Positions 8,360 to 16,030 of a stretch of 64,000 nt of DNA are shown in pieces. The DNA lies in the NCBI RefSeq assembly GCF_033366695.1, contig NZ_JAOBTQ010000001.1, positions 744,001 to 808,000 of the forward strand, in the 5' to 3' direction. This DNA comes from Streptomyces sp. SCL15-4 (GTDB lineage Bacteria; Actinomycetota; Actinomycetes; Streptomycetales; Streptomycetaceae). Below the pieces are notes generated by a model. It did no database searches. It saw nothing but the letters and a program-made list of their open reading frames with translations, and had not been told where the DNA came from. The translations under genes were made by a program, and so were the position numbers. Numbering within the stretch: position 1 is the stretch's first letter; the number at the start of each line of letters is the position of its first letter.

Positions 8360-8827
8360 TCAGCCGGGCAGGTCGCCCGTGTAACGGTAGATGTTCCCGG
8401 CGGAGTTCACGCCCCACACGGTCCCGTCCGCGCCCGCGCCGATGTCGGAGAGCCCACCGGGAATCTGCACCCACGGACTCGCGTCGTTGTTCGAGTAGTG
8501 GTAGATGTTCCCGGCCGAGTTCACACCCCACACCGTGGTGCGGGAGCCCGAGGCGATCGCCTTCAGTCCGCCGCTGATCTGCTTCCAGTGGCCGGATTCC
8601 TGGTCACCGGTGTACCGGTAGATATTGCCCCCGGAGTTCACACCCCACACCGTGCCGTCCGCGCCCGCCCCGATGTCGGAGAGCCCACCGGGAATCTGCA
8701 CCCACGGACTCGCGTCGTTGTTCGTGTAACGGTAGATGTTCCCCGCCGAGTTCACACCCCACACGTTCGTACGCGACCCCACCGCGATCCGCACCAACGC
8801 ACCGGAGATCTGCTTCCAGTCGGCCAT
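8360..8827 (-). CDS. Tectonin-repeat (beta-propeller lectin-like) protein
   Basis: The 155-residue protein is almost wholly four tectonin units of 38-39 residues, each built as W-x-Q-I-x-G-x-L, then A/G-x-G-x-x-x-x-V-W-G-V-N-S-x-G-N-I-Y-x-Y. Units 1 and 3 (WKQISG) and units 2 and 4 (WVQIPGGLSDIGAGADGTVW) match in pairs, so the gene grew by duplication of a two-blade segment (231-bp offset). Tectonin propellers of animals, fungi and bacteria bind methylated or other glycans, LPS or glycolipids. There is no signal peptide. ATG 8827 is preceded by aaaggag. Four blades are fewer than the usual six, so it may assemble from subunits. Carbohydrate recognition is a family inference. Confidence 0.88.
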   Translation of the reverse strand: MADWKQISGALVRIAVGSRTNVWGVNSAGNIYRYTNNDASPWVQIPGGLSDIGAGADGTVWGVNSGGNIYRYTGDQESGHWKQISGGLKAIASGSRTTVWGVNSAGNIYHYSNNDASPWVQIPGGLSDIGAGADGTVWGVNSAGNIYRYTGDLPG

Positions 8828-9189
8828 ACCGCCGACTCCTTTCCGCTCGGGAAGTGCTGCCTCCGCATGCTCTCCGAGAGGAACGATTCACCATGTGAAC
8901 CGATTTAAGGAGTGGTCTTCTTTATTGTCCTGAAGGATGCGTTTCCCGGGGTGATCGCCGGTCACCACTGGCCCCCACCGGCACTCCAATGAGTCGATGT
9001 GACGCGAATCAACATCATCCTCATAGGTTATGCACCGATGAGACGTTGACGCGCCTATAAGATCAACCGCTCTATGGATTCACGCGGCCGGCCGAGGACC
9101 CGCGCTCTTCCCTCACCTCCGAGCAAGGGGTGACACGCGCCTCGGCCCGGTTCCGGGCCCCGTCGGCTATGCCGCTGCCGGCGCCGCGC
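8828..9189. other. Gene-free, unusually AT-rich stretch upstream of the tectonin gene
   Basis: This 362-bp region has no credible gene. The part at about 8880-9080 is clearly richer in A and T than its surroundings (for example cgatttaagg, cttctttattg, cctataagatc). A short inverted repeat, TTCAC-cat-GTGAA, lies at about 8887-8899. It probably holds the promoter of the tectonin gene and the tail region of the DinB gene; nothing more specific can be supported. Confidence 0.45.
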
Positions 9190-9717
9190 TCACGCGCCGG
9201 TGGTCCCGTCGATCCGCTCACGGATGAGGTCCGCGTGACCGTTGTGGCGTGCGTACTCCTCGATCATGTGCGCCAGGATCCAGCGCAGGGGGACCTCCTG
9301 GGAGCCGACGCGAGCCGCCTGCTGTTCGGGCAGGCGGGCGCAGTCGTCCGGTGACGCGCTGACGATCAGCCCTCGACCCCGGGCGACCTCCGCCTGCCAG
9401 GCGGTCATCGCCTCGCCTAGTCCTCGCTCCGGCAGCAGGGCGAAACCGTCCGGGTTGTTCTCGCCCCAGACCGGCGGCAGGTCCCGGCCGGCGAACACCC
9501 GCTGGAACCAGTTGCGTTCCACCTCGGCCATGTGCTGCACGAGACCGAGCAGCGTCATCGGCGACGGTGGGACCGCGGCCAGCCGCAACTGATAGTCCGT
9601 GAGGCCGGAGCACTTCAGGGCGAGAGTCGCGCGGTGGAAGTCCAGCCAGGCTTCCAGCGTGGCGCGCTCGTCGGCGTGCGCGGGCGGGACGGGCCGTCCG
9701 TCCGGTGTCGTCTTCAT
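9190..9717 (-). CDS. DinB-family (DUF664) protein
   Basis: A 175-residue four-helix DinB-fold protein. The likely metal ligands are the His of [16 protein letters not shown] and the His residues in [22 protein letters not shown], the typical signature of DUF664/mycothiol-dependent transferase-like members. Such proteins are soluble and often act as thiol-S-transferases or maleylpyruvate-isomerase-like enzymes; the substrate here is unknown. ATG 9717 (with ggtgagc upstream) is chosen over an 11-codon extension to 9750. It stands alone between intergenic regions. Confidence 0.86.
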   Translation of the reverse strand: MKTTPDGRPVPPAHADERATLEAWLDFHRATLALKCSGLTDYQLRLAAVPPSPMTLLGLVQHMAEVERNWFQRVFAGRDLPPVWGENNPDGFALLPERGLGEAMTAWQAEVARGRGLIVSASPDDCARLPEQQAARVGSQEVPLRWILAHMIEEYARHNGHADLIRERIDGTTGA

Positions 9718-9831
9718 GCGCTCACCCTGACCGCGTTCACCGCGGTTCACGCCCGTCTTCGCCGCCGACGAACACCCGCGAGGTACGAACTCCCGCGAGG
9801 CGCGATTCCGGCCCTCCTCGACGCGACACCC

Positions 9832-10482
9832 TCACGCCCCTTTGCCGCCGGGCGCGGCCGCCTCCAGGTCCGTGATGGTGCCCGACATGATCGTGCGGAC
9901 GTGTGCGGTGATGTGTTCGGCGGGCCAGTCCCACCAGGCCAGCGCCAGGAGCCGGGCGACGTCCTGCGCGGAGTAACGGGTGCGGATGAGGCGGGCGGGG
10001 TTGCCGCCGACGATGCCGTAGTCGGGGACGTCGCGGGTGACGACGGCGCCGGAGCCGATGACGGCGCCGTGGCCGATCCGTACGCCCGGCATGACGGTCG
10101 TGCCGTGACCGAACCAGACGTCGTTGCCGACGACGGTGTCCCCTCGGTTCGGCAGCCCGGTGAGCAGGTCGAAGTGGTCGGCCCAGGAACCGCCCATGGT
10201 GGGGAACGGGAAGGTCGAGGGGCCGTCCATACGGTGGTTGGCGCCGTTCATGATGAACCGCACCCCCGTGCCCAGCGCACAGAACTTACCGATGATCAGT
10301 TTCTCCGGGCCGTAGTGGTAGAGCACGTTGCGCGTCTCGAACGTGGTCGGGTCGTCCGGGTCGTCGTAGTACGAGTACTCCCCGACCTCGATCAGCGGGG
10401 ACTTCACGAGGGGCTTGAGCAGGACCACCCGCGGCTGTTCGGGCATCGGGTGCAGGACCGTCGGGTCGGCGGGCACAGGCAT
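9832..10482 (-). CDS. CatB/Vat-type hexapeptide-repeat O-acetyltransferase
   Basis: A 216-residue left-handed beta-helix acetyltransferase of the xenobiotic (CatB, Vat) group. It shows LIIGKFCALGTGVRFIMNGANHRMDG, with the His of NGANH at the catalytic position, then the hexapeptide array GNDVWFGHGTTVMPGVRIG and AVIGSGAVVTRDVPDYGIVGGNPARLI. Relatives acetylate chloramphenicol or streptogramin A, but many homologues in soil bacteria have no proven drug substrate. ATG 10482 follows gaggaaccgcc; a 65-codon extension upstream is low quality. It is divergent from the lanthipeptide operon across 278 bp, so it could belong to that locus or be an independent resistance-type gene. Confidence 0.9.
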   Translation of the reverse strand: MPVPADPTVLHPMPEQPRVVLLKPLVKSPLIEVGEYSYYDDPDDPTTFETRNVLYHYGPEKLIIGKFCALGTGVRFIMNGANHRMDGPSTFPFPTMGGSWADHFDLLTGLPNRGDTVVGNDVWFGHGTTVMPGVRIGHGAVIGSGAVVTRDVPDYGIVGGNPARLIRTRYSAQDVARLLALAWWDWPAEHITAHVRTIMSGTITDLEAAAPGGKGA

Positions 10483-10760
10483 GGCAGGCGGTTCCTCGGT
10501 GGTGGAGAAGCGGTGGCGAACCGCTCCATGATCGCGTCGGCGGGCCGTCCGGGGACACCGGTTTTCCGGCGCCGCCGGGTGCCCGGTGGTCCTCAGCGGC
10601 GGCGCCGGTGGGAGAGCGGCGCGCCGGACGCGCTGTCGCCGCTTGCGGCATACCTCCCGCGCACTCCTGTTGATCATATGACCAATTGGCTTTGGCGCTT
10701 CGGTCCGGGCGTGGCAGGGACATCACAGGGGTGGATTTCCCTTCCCGGTGAGGAGGCCGC
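10483..10760. promoter_or_regulatory. Divergent promoter region: acetyltransferase / lanthipeptide operon
   Basis: The two divergent genes share this 278-bp space. A low-GC patch at about 10669-10692 (tgttgatcatatgaccaatt) contains short palindromes such as tgatca and ccaattgg, making it the best candidate for promoter or operator sequence. No convincing -35/-10 pair with consensus spacing was found. Confidence 0.4.
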
Positions 10761-11726
10761 ATGGTGCGGGTCGAGCGTTTACTGGCCGACTGCCTGGACG
10801 ACGCACGTGCCCAGCCGCTGGGCTCCGTTCCCCTCGCGGCGCAGGACCCCGGTTACCCGGCGGCCCGCCGGACGTTCCTCGCGGCCGGTCTCGATGCCCT
10901 GCGCGCCCACGCTCCCGAGGCCGGCTGGGTGCAGCTCGGCCTGGACACCACGCCGTCACCACCCTACGACCGACTCGCCGCCGCCGCGCGTGAGTTGCTC
11001 GGCACCGGACAGGCCCGCGACTTCTTCTTCATGCACAAACCGCCGGGGCTGCGCGTACGGTTCCGCGCGGCGGAGCCGGCCCGGACGCCGGAACTGCGCG
11101 CCGCCCTGCTGCGGCACCTGGAGCCGCGACGGACCGAGGACACCCGGGCGCGGCCCGTGGCCGGTGTGTACGAGCCGGAGACCTATCTCTTCGGCGGCCC
11201 CCGCTCCATGCCCTGGGTGCACGCGTTGTTCACCGCCGACTCCCGGGCCTGGCTGGACGTGCACACCGCCGTGGCCGGTGCTCCGGCACCCGTCGGCTGG
11301 CGGGTGTCCCTGGCACTGCTGCACGCCGTGTTCGACGGGCTGGACATCGTCGGCTGGGAGCACCGGGGGGTCTGGCAGGTCGTACGGGAGGAGACCGGCC
11401 GGCGGCTGCCGGGCGGCCTCGGCGACCCGGACCTGCGCCGGGCCGCCGCCGGAATCCGCGCCTACTGGGACCAGAGCCCCGAGGACCGGCTCCAGGCTCT
11501 GCCCAAGGCCTGGCGGGACGTAGTCGGCGAACACTTGGCGGCGGTGGGACGGGCCGCGGAGCGCTGGCGCACCCACTACTTCGCCTCCGGTGACGCCACG
11601 GTCGGCCCGCGCCGGGCCGCCGCCCATCACGTGATCTTCCACTGGAACCGGGGCGCGCTCCCCACGGCACGCCAGTGCCTGCTCACCGAGGCGCTCGCCG
11701 CCGACGGCCGGGAGGGGGCGAACTGA
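10761..11726 (+). CDS. Lanthipeptide/thiopeptide dehydratase elimination subunit (SpaB C-terminal-type)
   Basis: The 321-residue protein matches the separate 'thiopeptide-type bacteriocin biosynthesis' domain that eliminates glutamate from glutamylated Ser/Thr to give dehydroamino acids. Seen motifs include FFFMHKPPGLRVRF, VYEPETYLFGG and the end motif HHVIFHWNRG. It is the C-terminal half of a LanB dehydratase carried as its own gene and sits 5' of the glutamylation half. ATG 10761 follows gtgaggagg by four bases. Codon 7 is TTA (10779-10781), the rare leucine codon that needs the bldA tRNA in Streptomyces, so expression of the operon is probably tied to development. The next gene starts 3 bp after its stop. 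Confidence 0.9.
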   Translation: MVRVERLLADCLDDARAQPLGSVPLAAQDPGYPAARRTFLAAGLDALRAHAPEAGWVQLGLDTTPSPPYDRLAAAARELLGTGQARDFFFMHKPPGLRVRFRAAEPARTPELRAALLRHLEPRRTEDTRARPVAGVYEPETYLFGGPRSMPWVHALFTADSRAWLDVHTAVAGAPAPVGWRVSLALLHAVFDGLDIVGWEHRGVWQVVREETGRRLPGGLGDPDLRRAAAGIRAYWDQSPEDRLQALPKAWRDVVGEHLAAVGRAAERWRTHYFASGDATVGPRRAAAHHVIFHWNRGALPTARQCLLTEALAADGREGAN

Positions 11727-11728
11727 GC

Positions 11729-14374
11729 ATGGAGCACGTACCGGCACAGGCGGCCCAGCCCACCGGCGCACCCGGCGTGGCGCTCGGGGCCACGGCGCTG
11801 CTGCGGCTGGGCGGCATGCCCGGCGCCGCGTGGACGGCCGGCGCCGCAGGGCACCTCTTCGAAGGCGCCGCCCGGCACGCCGACACCACCGAGCGGCTCG
11901 CCGTACAGGCCCGGGCGCTGGCCGACCGGCTGGGTGCCGAGGTCGTGCCGCACCCGTCGCTGGCCCCCGCCGACCGGGGCGCCGTACTCGCCCTGCGGCG
12001 GCGGCTGCACTCCGGCGCGGCACCCGGGGCACCGGACTGTGCGCTGCTGGAGCGCTCGGCCGCCGTGCCCGCCGACCTCGCCGGGCAGGCCCGCGCCCTG
12101 CTGCGCGGCGCCGAGGCCGCCGAGGCGGCGCTGACCCGGCTGCGGCAGGCGGTCACGGCCGAGCAGCAGCGGGTCGCCGAGCAGGGGTGGCGTACGGCGT
12201 GCTCCAGCCCGGTGATGCGCGCGTTCCTGGACAGCGCCGCGCCGGGACTCGCCGGCGACATCGAACGACGGCTCGCCGAGGGCCAGTCGTGGTCCGGGAA
12301 GCAGCTGCGCAAACGTACCGCCTATCTGTGGCGCATCGTGGGGCGGGCCGCCGTGAAGACCACGCCGCGCGGCTGGGCGGGCCAGATCGCCGCGCTCCCG
12401 GTGGCCGACGGACCGGACGACCGCCCACCGCTCCTCGCACCCGGCACTCCCCTCGGAGACCTCGCCGCGATCGCCGTGGAGAACGTGCACCTGCTGCGGG
12501 CCGGCTCCGCCCCCGCCGATCTGCGCACCGCCGGCCCGGCGACCCTGCTGGCGCCGACGCCCCTGCACTTCGCCGAACCGTCCACCATCGCCCCCGGCGG
12601 CCCGCCCGGCCAGGTGCGCTGTTACGTCGTGGACCCCCGTGAACCCGGCCGGCTCCGGCAGATCGTGCTGCGCCGCACCCGTGTACTGGAAAGCGTGCTG
12701 GCCCTCCTCGCCAACGGGCCGCGCACACTCGGCGAACTGGACCGCGTGCTGCCGCCGCTGAGCGCCCCGCCCGGCCGGCCGCCCGTGGCCGCGGCGGTGC
12801 TGCGCGGATTCCTCCAGCACCTGCACGGGCTCGGCGTCGTACAGATCTGCCGGGCGCCCCGGCAGCACTGCTCCGGCTGGGTGCCGGCCGAGACGGTCAC
12901 CGCCGCCGGTGCCCTGCCGCCGGCGCCGGCGGGCGCGGCGGACGACTGGTTCCTCGACTCCTACCGCCGGCTCGGCACCGACGCCGCCGTGCCCGCCGCA
13001 GCCGTCGCACGCGTCCTGCGCGGGCTGCGGATCGCGGCCCGGATCGCCGCCCTCCAAGAGGCCGACCGGCCTGCCGAACCACCGGAGCGGCAGTCCTGGT
13101 TCGCCGGGCTGACCGAGCGGGCGCGCCCCATCGGCCAGATCCTCGCCGACCGGCTGAGCGCCGACGAACCACCGCCCCCGGCCCGTCGCTACACGGGCTG
13201 GCCACCGGCCCACGACCCCGCCGGCGGCTACGCCCGGCTGCTGGACCACCTCGACGCCGCCGCCCGCTCCGGCACGGCCCGCCTCGACCTGGACGACGCG
13301 CTGCTGGACTCGCTGGGCGCACCGCCCGGCGACGCCGTGCTGCCGCCCTGGCCGGTCGACTGCCTGCTGCGTCCGCTGGTCCCGTCCGCCCACGGCGGCC
13401 CGGTGGCCGTGCTGGAGACCGCCTCGTCCGCCGGGGTGCTCGACGCCCGGTTCGCCGACGGACTGCGCACCCTGCACGGCGGCTACGGCAACGGCGACGC
13501 CTACCGCGCGTTCCTCGCCGCCGTCGAGGAACGCACCGGGGTCCGCTTCGTCGACCTGCTGGTGCCGCCGCTCGCCGAGCGGTCCGCCAACGCCGTACGC
13601 CGTCCGGTGCTGACCCGCTGGTGGACCGGCGACCCGGATCCCACGCCGTACTACGGCACGCCCGGCCGGCACGCGCGCTACCTCCCGCTGGACCGCATCA
13701 GCCTGCGGCGCGCGCACGGCCGGATCGTCGCCGAGGCGGACGGCCGGCGCGTCCTGCCCGTCTACCTGGCCACCCGCTCCCCCGCCCCGCCCTACGACAC
13801 CCTGGTGCGGCTGCTGCTCGCGGCGAGCCATCCGGCGTCCTCGTACCTGGTGCGCCTGGACGCGCTGGACGCGGCGCTGCCCGACCGGGACCGGCTGCCC
13901 CGGCTGACCGCGGGCGGCGACCTCGTCCTCACCCCGGCCACCTGGCGGATCGACCGCGGCCGGCTGTGGGAGCCGGGCGACGACCTGCTCGCCAAGGTCC
14001 GCGTCCTCGCTCTGCTGCGCCGGTCCGCGGGCCTGCCCCGGCACGCGTTCGTACGCACCGCCCCCGGCGCGAAACCGGTCCCGGTGGACCTCGCGTCGCT
14101 GACGGCCGTCCAGCTGATCGAGCGGCTGTGCGCCCGGGATGCGGGCTCCGCGCTGCTGGTGGAGGAGATGCTGCCGGCCCCCGAAGACCTGCTGTTGCGT
14201 GACCCGCTGCACGGCGGCGCGAGCGTCGCCGCGCAGCTCCTGCTCCGGCTCCCCCACGACCAGAGCGCCGGCCGCCTCGCCGAGGCCGCCGCCGACGCCC
14301 TGTTCCGCGGCGGCCGGCACGACGTCCCCGGCCCGTCCGCCAGACGGCCCGCCGGGGCGGCCCACACCCGATGA
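11729..14374 (+). CDS. lanB: Class I lanthipeptide dehydratase, glutamylation subunit (split LanB N-terminal part)
   Basis: An 881-residue LanB N-terminal-type enzyme that activates precursor Ser/Thr by transferring glutamate from Glu-tRNA. Recognisable elements are KTTPRGWAGQIA, the FADGLRTLHGGYGNGDAYRAF stretch split over about residues 575-595, RFVDLLVPPLAERSANAVRRP, the DPTPYYGTPGRHARYLPLD region and LVEEMLPAPEDLLL near the end. The usual fused elimination domain is missing and is supplied by the gene immediately upstream. ATG 11729 is chosen because ggaggggg lies about 10 bases upstream and it begins 3 bp after the previous stop; an 18-codon extension overlaps that gene. It is the second gene of a four-gene operon. 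Confidence 0.93.
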   Translation: MEHVPAQAAQPTGAPGVALGATALLRLGGMPGAAWTAGAAGHLFEGAARHADTTERLAVQARALADRLGAEVVPHPSLAPADRGAVLALRRRLHSGAAPGAPDCALLERSAAVPADLAGQARALLRGAEAAEAALTRLRQAVTAEQQRVAEQGWRTACSSPVMRAFLDSAAPGLAGDIERRLAEGQSWSGKQLRKRTAYLWRIVGRAAVKTTPRGWAGQIAALPVADGPDDRPPLLAPGTPLGDLAAIAVENVHLLRAGSAPADLRTAGPATLLAPTPLHFAEPSTIAPGGPPGQVRCYVVDPREPGRLRQIVLRRTRVLESVLALLANGPRTLGELDRVLPPLSAPPGRPPVAAAVLRGFLQHLHGLGVVQICRAPRQHCSGWVPAETVTAAGALPPAPAGAADDWFLDSYRRLGTDAAVPAAAVARVLRGLRIAARIAALQEADRPAEPPERQSWFAGLTERARPIGQILADRLSADEPPPPARRYTGWPPAHDPAGGYARLLDHLDAAARSGTARLDLDDALLDSLGAPPGDAVLPPWPVDCLLRPLVPSAHGGPVAVLETASSAGVLDARFADGLRTLHGGYGNGDAYRAFLAAVEERTGVRFVDLLVPPLAERSANAVRRPVLTRWWTGDPDPTPYYGTPGRHARYLPLDRISLRRAHGRIVAEADGRRVLPVYLATRSPAPPYDTLVRLLLAASHPASSYLVRLDALDAALPDRDRLPRLTAGGDLVLTPATWRIDRGRLWEPGDDLLAKVRVLALLRRSAGLPRHAFVRTAPGAKPVPVDLASLTAVQLIERLCARDAGSALLVEEMLPAPEDLLLRDPLHGGASVAAQLLLRLPHDQSAGRLAEAAADALFRGGRHDVPGPSARRPAGAAHTR

Positions 14375-14398
14375 GTGAACAGTGAAAGGGGAAGTCCC

Positions 14399-14554
14399 AT
14401 GCCCGCACACGAGATCACCGAACTCGACACGCTGATCAGCGACTTGGAGGAGCGGATCACCGACGAGGACCTGCCGACCGCCGCGGCGTACAGCGAGGGA
14501 TGCAGCGGTCTGTGCACGATCATCGTCTGTGCCACGGTCATCATCTGTGCATGA
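14399..14554 (+). CDS. lanA: Lanthipeptide precursor peptide (LanA), 51 residues
   Basis: A short gene between the dehydratase and cyclase genes, starting at ATG 14399 behind aaaggggaag. The leader (residues 1 to about 30, MPAHEITELDTLISDLEE...) is acidic and helical, with an ELDTL motif like the FNLD box of class I leaders. The core from about residue 31 has four Cys (35, 39, 44, 50) and four Ser/Thr (S32, S36, T40, T46) in strict order S-x2-C, S-x2-C, T-x3-C, T-x3-C. This predicts four non-overlapping lanthionine/methyllanthionine rings and no unpaired donor or acceptor. After Glu33 the core has no charge and ends in a hydrophobic stretch (TIIVCATVIICA), so the product should be membrane-seeking. 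The exact cleavage site is unknown. Confidence 0.92.
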   Translation: MPAHEITELDTLISDLEERITDEDLPTAAAYSEGCSGLCTIIVCATVIICA

Positions 14555-14561
14555 CCCTCCC

Positions 14562-14593
14562 GGAGCCGCCCGCCCGCCCGGGCGGGTGGCTCC
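14562..14593 (+). terminator. Attenuating hairpin between lanA and lanC
   Basis: A 15-bp stem (left arm 14562-14576, right arm 14579-14593, one G-U pair) with a minimal loop follows the lanA stop by seven bases. It has no U-tract. Such hairpins after precursor genes usually stabilise the short transcript and reduce read-through, giving more precursor than cyclase message. Confidence 0.7.
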
Positions 14594-14621
14594 GTCCCGC
14601 CCGCACGACGTCAGGAGGACG

Positions 14622-15809
14622 ATGCCGCACGACACGGCGCCACCGGCCGCCCCGCCGGACGAGGACGTCCACGGGCTCGCCGTCCGCTACCTGCTGGAGT
14701 GGGCCGGAGCGCCCGAACGGGGCGGACACCGCTGCGACCCCGGGATCCCGGTGCTGGCACATCTGGTCGCGGACGAACGGGCGGCGCCCGCCGCCGTGGC
14801 CGTGTGGTCCCGCACGGCCGGACGCGGGCCGTCCCACCCCGCGCTGTACGACGGGGGCCTGGCCGGCACGCTCGTCGGGCTGCGCCTCGGCGCCCGGGTG
14901 CTGCCCGGGCTCGGGGCCGCGGCGGACCGGCTCGGCGCCCACCTGGCCGGGCGCCCGGCCCGCTACCGCACCCACGAGGTCGCGTTCGTCGACTACGACC
15001 TGATCTCCGGCCCGTCCGGACTGCTGCTCGCCCTGTGCGCGACGGAACCGGCGCGGCCCCTGCCGCGTCCGCTCGCCGCCCACCTGGCGCTGCTGTGCGA
15101 CGAGGAGGAACTGGGACGGCTGCGCGCGGGCCAGTACGCGGACCATCCTCTCCTGGCCTGGATGCAGGGCCGGGTCAACACCGGTATGGGGCACGGTGTC
15201 GCCGGACTGGTCGCCGCGCTCACCGCGGCACTGCGCCGCTCCGCCGCTGACCCGGACCCGGCCGTCGACCTCGCCGGGGCGCTCGGCCGGGCCACCCGCT
15301 GGCTGGTGCGCCAGGCGTACGACGACGAGCGGGGCATCCGCACCTGGCCCGGCGCCGGACCCGCGCGCCCGCCCTCCCCCGAGGCCAACCCCCGCCAGGC
15401 GTGGTGCTACGGCACGCCGGGAGTCGCCTGGGCGCTGTGGGACGCCGCCGACGCCCTCGGGGACGGTGCCGCCGCCGACTGGGCGGCGACCGCCTTCACC
15501 ACGCTCGCCGAGCACTACGACGAGACCTTCCACCTCTTCGGCGACGCTCCGGGCGACCGCCTCGGGCTGTGCCACGGGGCGGCGGGCGTGCTGGCCGTCG
15601 CCGACGCCTTCGACCGCCACGCCCGGCTGCCTGCGGCCGGCACGCTGAAGGACCGGCTCGCCGGCCATCTGACGGCCCGGCTCGCCGCCCACCCGCTCGC
15701 CGAATGGCCCGCGGACCTTCTCACCGGCCTGCCGGGAGCGCTGGCCGCCCTGCTGACCGCCGTCCACGGGGCACCCCGCGGCTGGCTTCCGTGTCTGGGG
15801 CTGCGCTGA
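14622..15809 (+). CDS. lanC: Lanthionine synthetase C-like cyclase
   Basis: A 395-residue LanC cyclase that adds Cys thiols to dehydrated residues to close thioether rings. The alpha-toroid GxxG-type motifs recur (YDGGLAGTLVG, GMGHGVAGL, YGTPGVAWAL, GAAGVLAVADAF, GLPGALAAL). The zinc ligands are seen as WCYGTPG (Cys) and LCHGAAG (Cys-His). The start ATG 14622 sits six bases after caggagg; a 31-codon extension overlaps the hairpin and is rejected. It is the last gene of the operon; no protease or dedicated transporter gene follows, so export and leader removal must use enzymes coded elsewhere. Confidence 0.94.
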   Translation: MPHDTAPPAAPPDEDVHGLAVRYLLEWAGAPERGGHRCDPGIPVLAHLVADERAAPAAVAVWSRTAGRGPSHPALYDGGLAGTLVGLRLGARVLPGLGAAADRLGAHLAGRPARYRTHEVAFVDYDLISGPSGLLLALCATEPARPLPRPLAAHLALLCDEEELGRLRAGQYADHPLLAWMQGRVNTGMGHGVAGLVAALTAALRRSAADPDPAVDLAGALGRATRWLVRQAYDDERGIRTWPGAGPARPPSPEANPRQAWCYGTPGVAWALWDAADALGDGAAADWAATAFTTLAEHYDETFHLFGDAPGDRLGLCHGAAGVLAVADAFDRHARLPAAGTLKDRLAGHLTARLAAHPLAEWPADLLTGLPGALAALLTAVHGAPRGWLPCLGLR

Positions 15810-15894
15810 CCGTCGGCCGCGGCGCCGGGCCGCACCCTCACTCCTCCCACCACGGGCGGCGGCCGGCGACCCGTCTCTTCGCGGCGAGGCTCCC

Positions 15895-15933
15895 GCCATC
15901 CGGCGGGGGTGGTCCGGCCACCTGCCGGATGGC
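15895..15933 (+). terminator. Candidate terminator after the lanthipeptide operon
   Basis: A perfect 10-bp inverted repeat, gccatccggc (15895-15904) and gccggatggc (15924-15933), lies 86 bp after lanC and about 100 bp before the next gene. It lacks a U-tract. It could also be an operator for the downstream gene, but its position favours termination. Confidence 0.5.
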
Positions 15934-16030
15934 TGAGCCGCCCGTGCTTCCCGGAGTGTGGGGACTGGACCAGTACCACCCCGCTCACCGGGCCGGTGAG
16001 GAGCCGCCTCGTGCGGAGAAGGAGGTTCGG

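Noticed and set aside
9532..11523. A 663-codon plus-strand frame over the DinB, acetyltransferase and first lanthipeptide genes
   Set aside because: It crosses three genes, has no ribosome binding site and no recognisable domain; it is a shadow frame.
11627..14635. A 1002-codon open frame on the minus strand across the lanthipeptide dehydratase
   Set aside because: It lies wholly opposite a well-supported LanB gene. Long antisense frames are normal in high-GC DNA, and its composition is low-complexity Gly/Arg with no domain.
15810..16030. A cobalamin riboswitch upstream of the histidine-phosphatase-like gene, since relatives can sit beside cobalt genes
   Set aside because: No B12-box-like sequence or the conserved cobalamin core motifs were seen on either strand; only a simple 10-bp inverted repeat is present.
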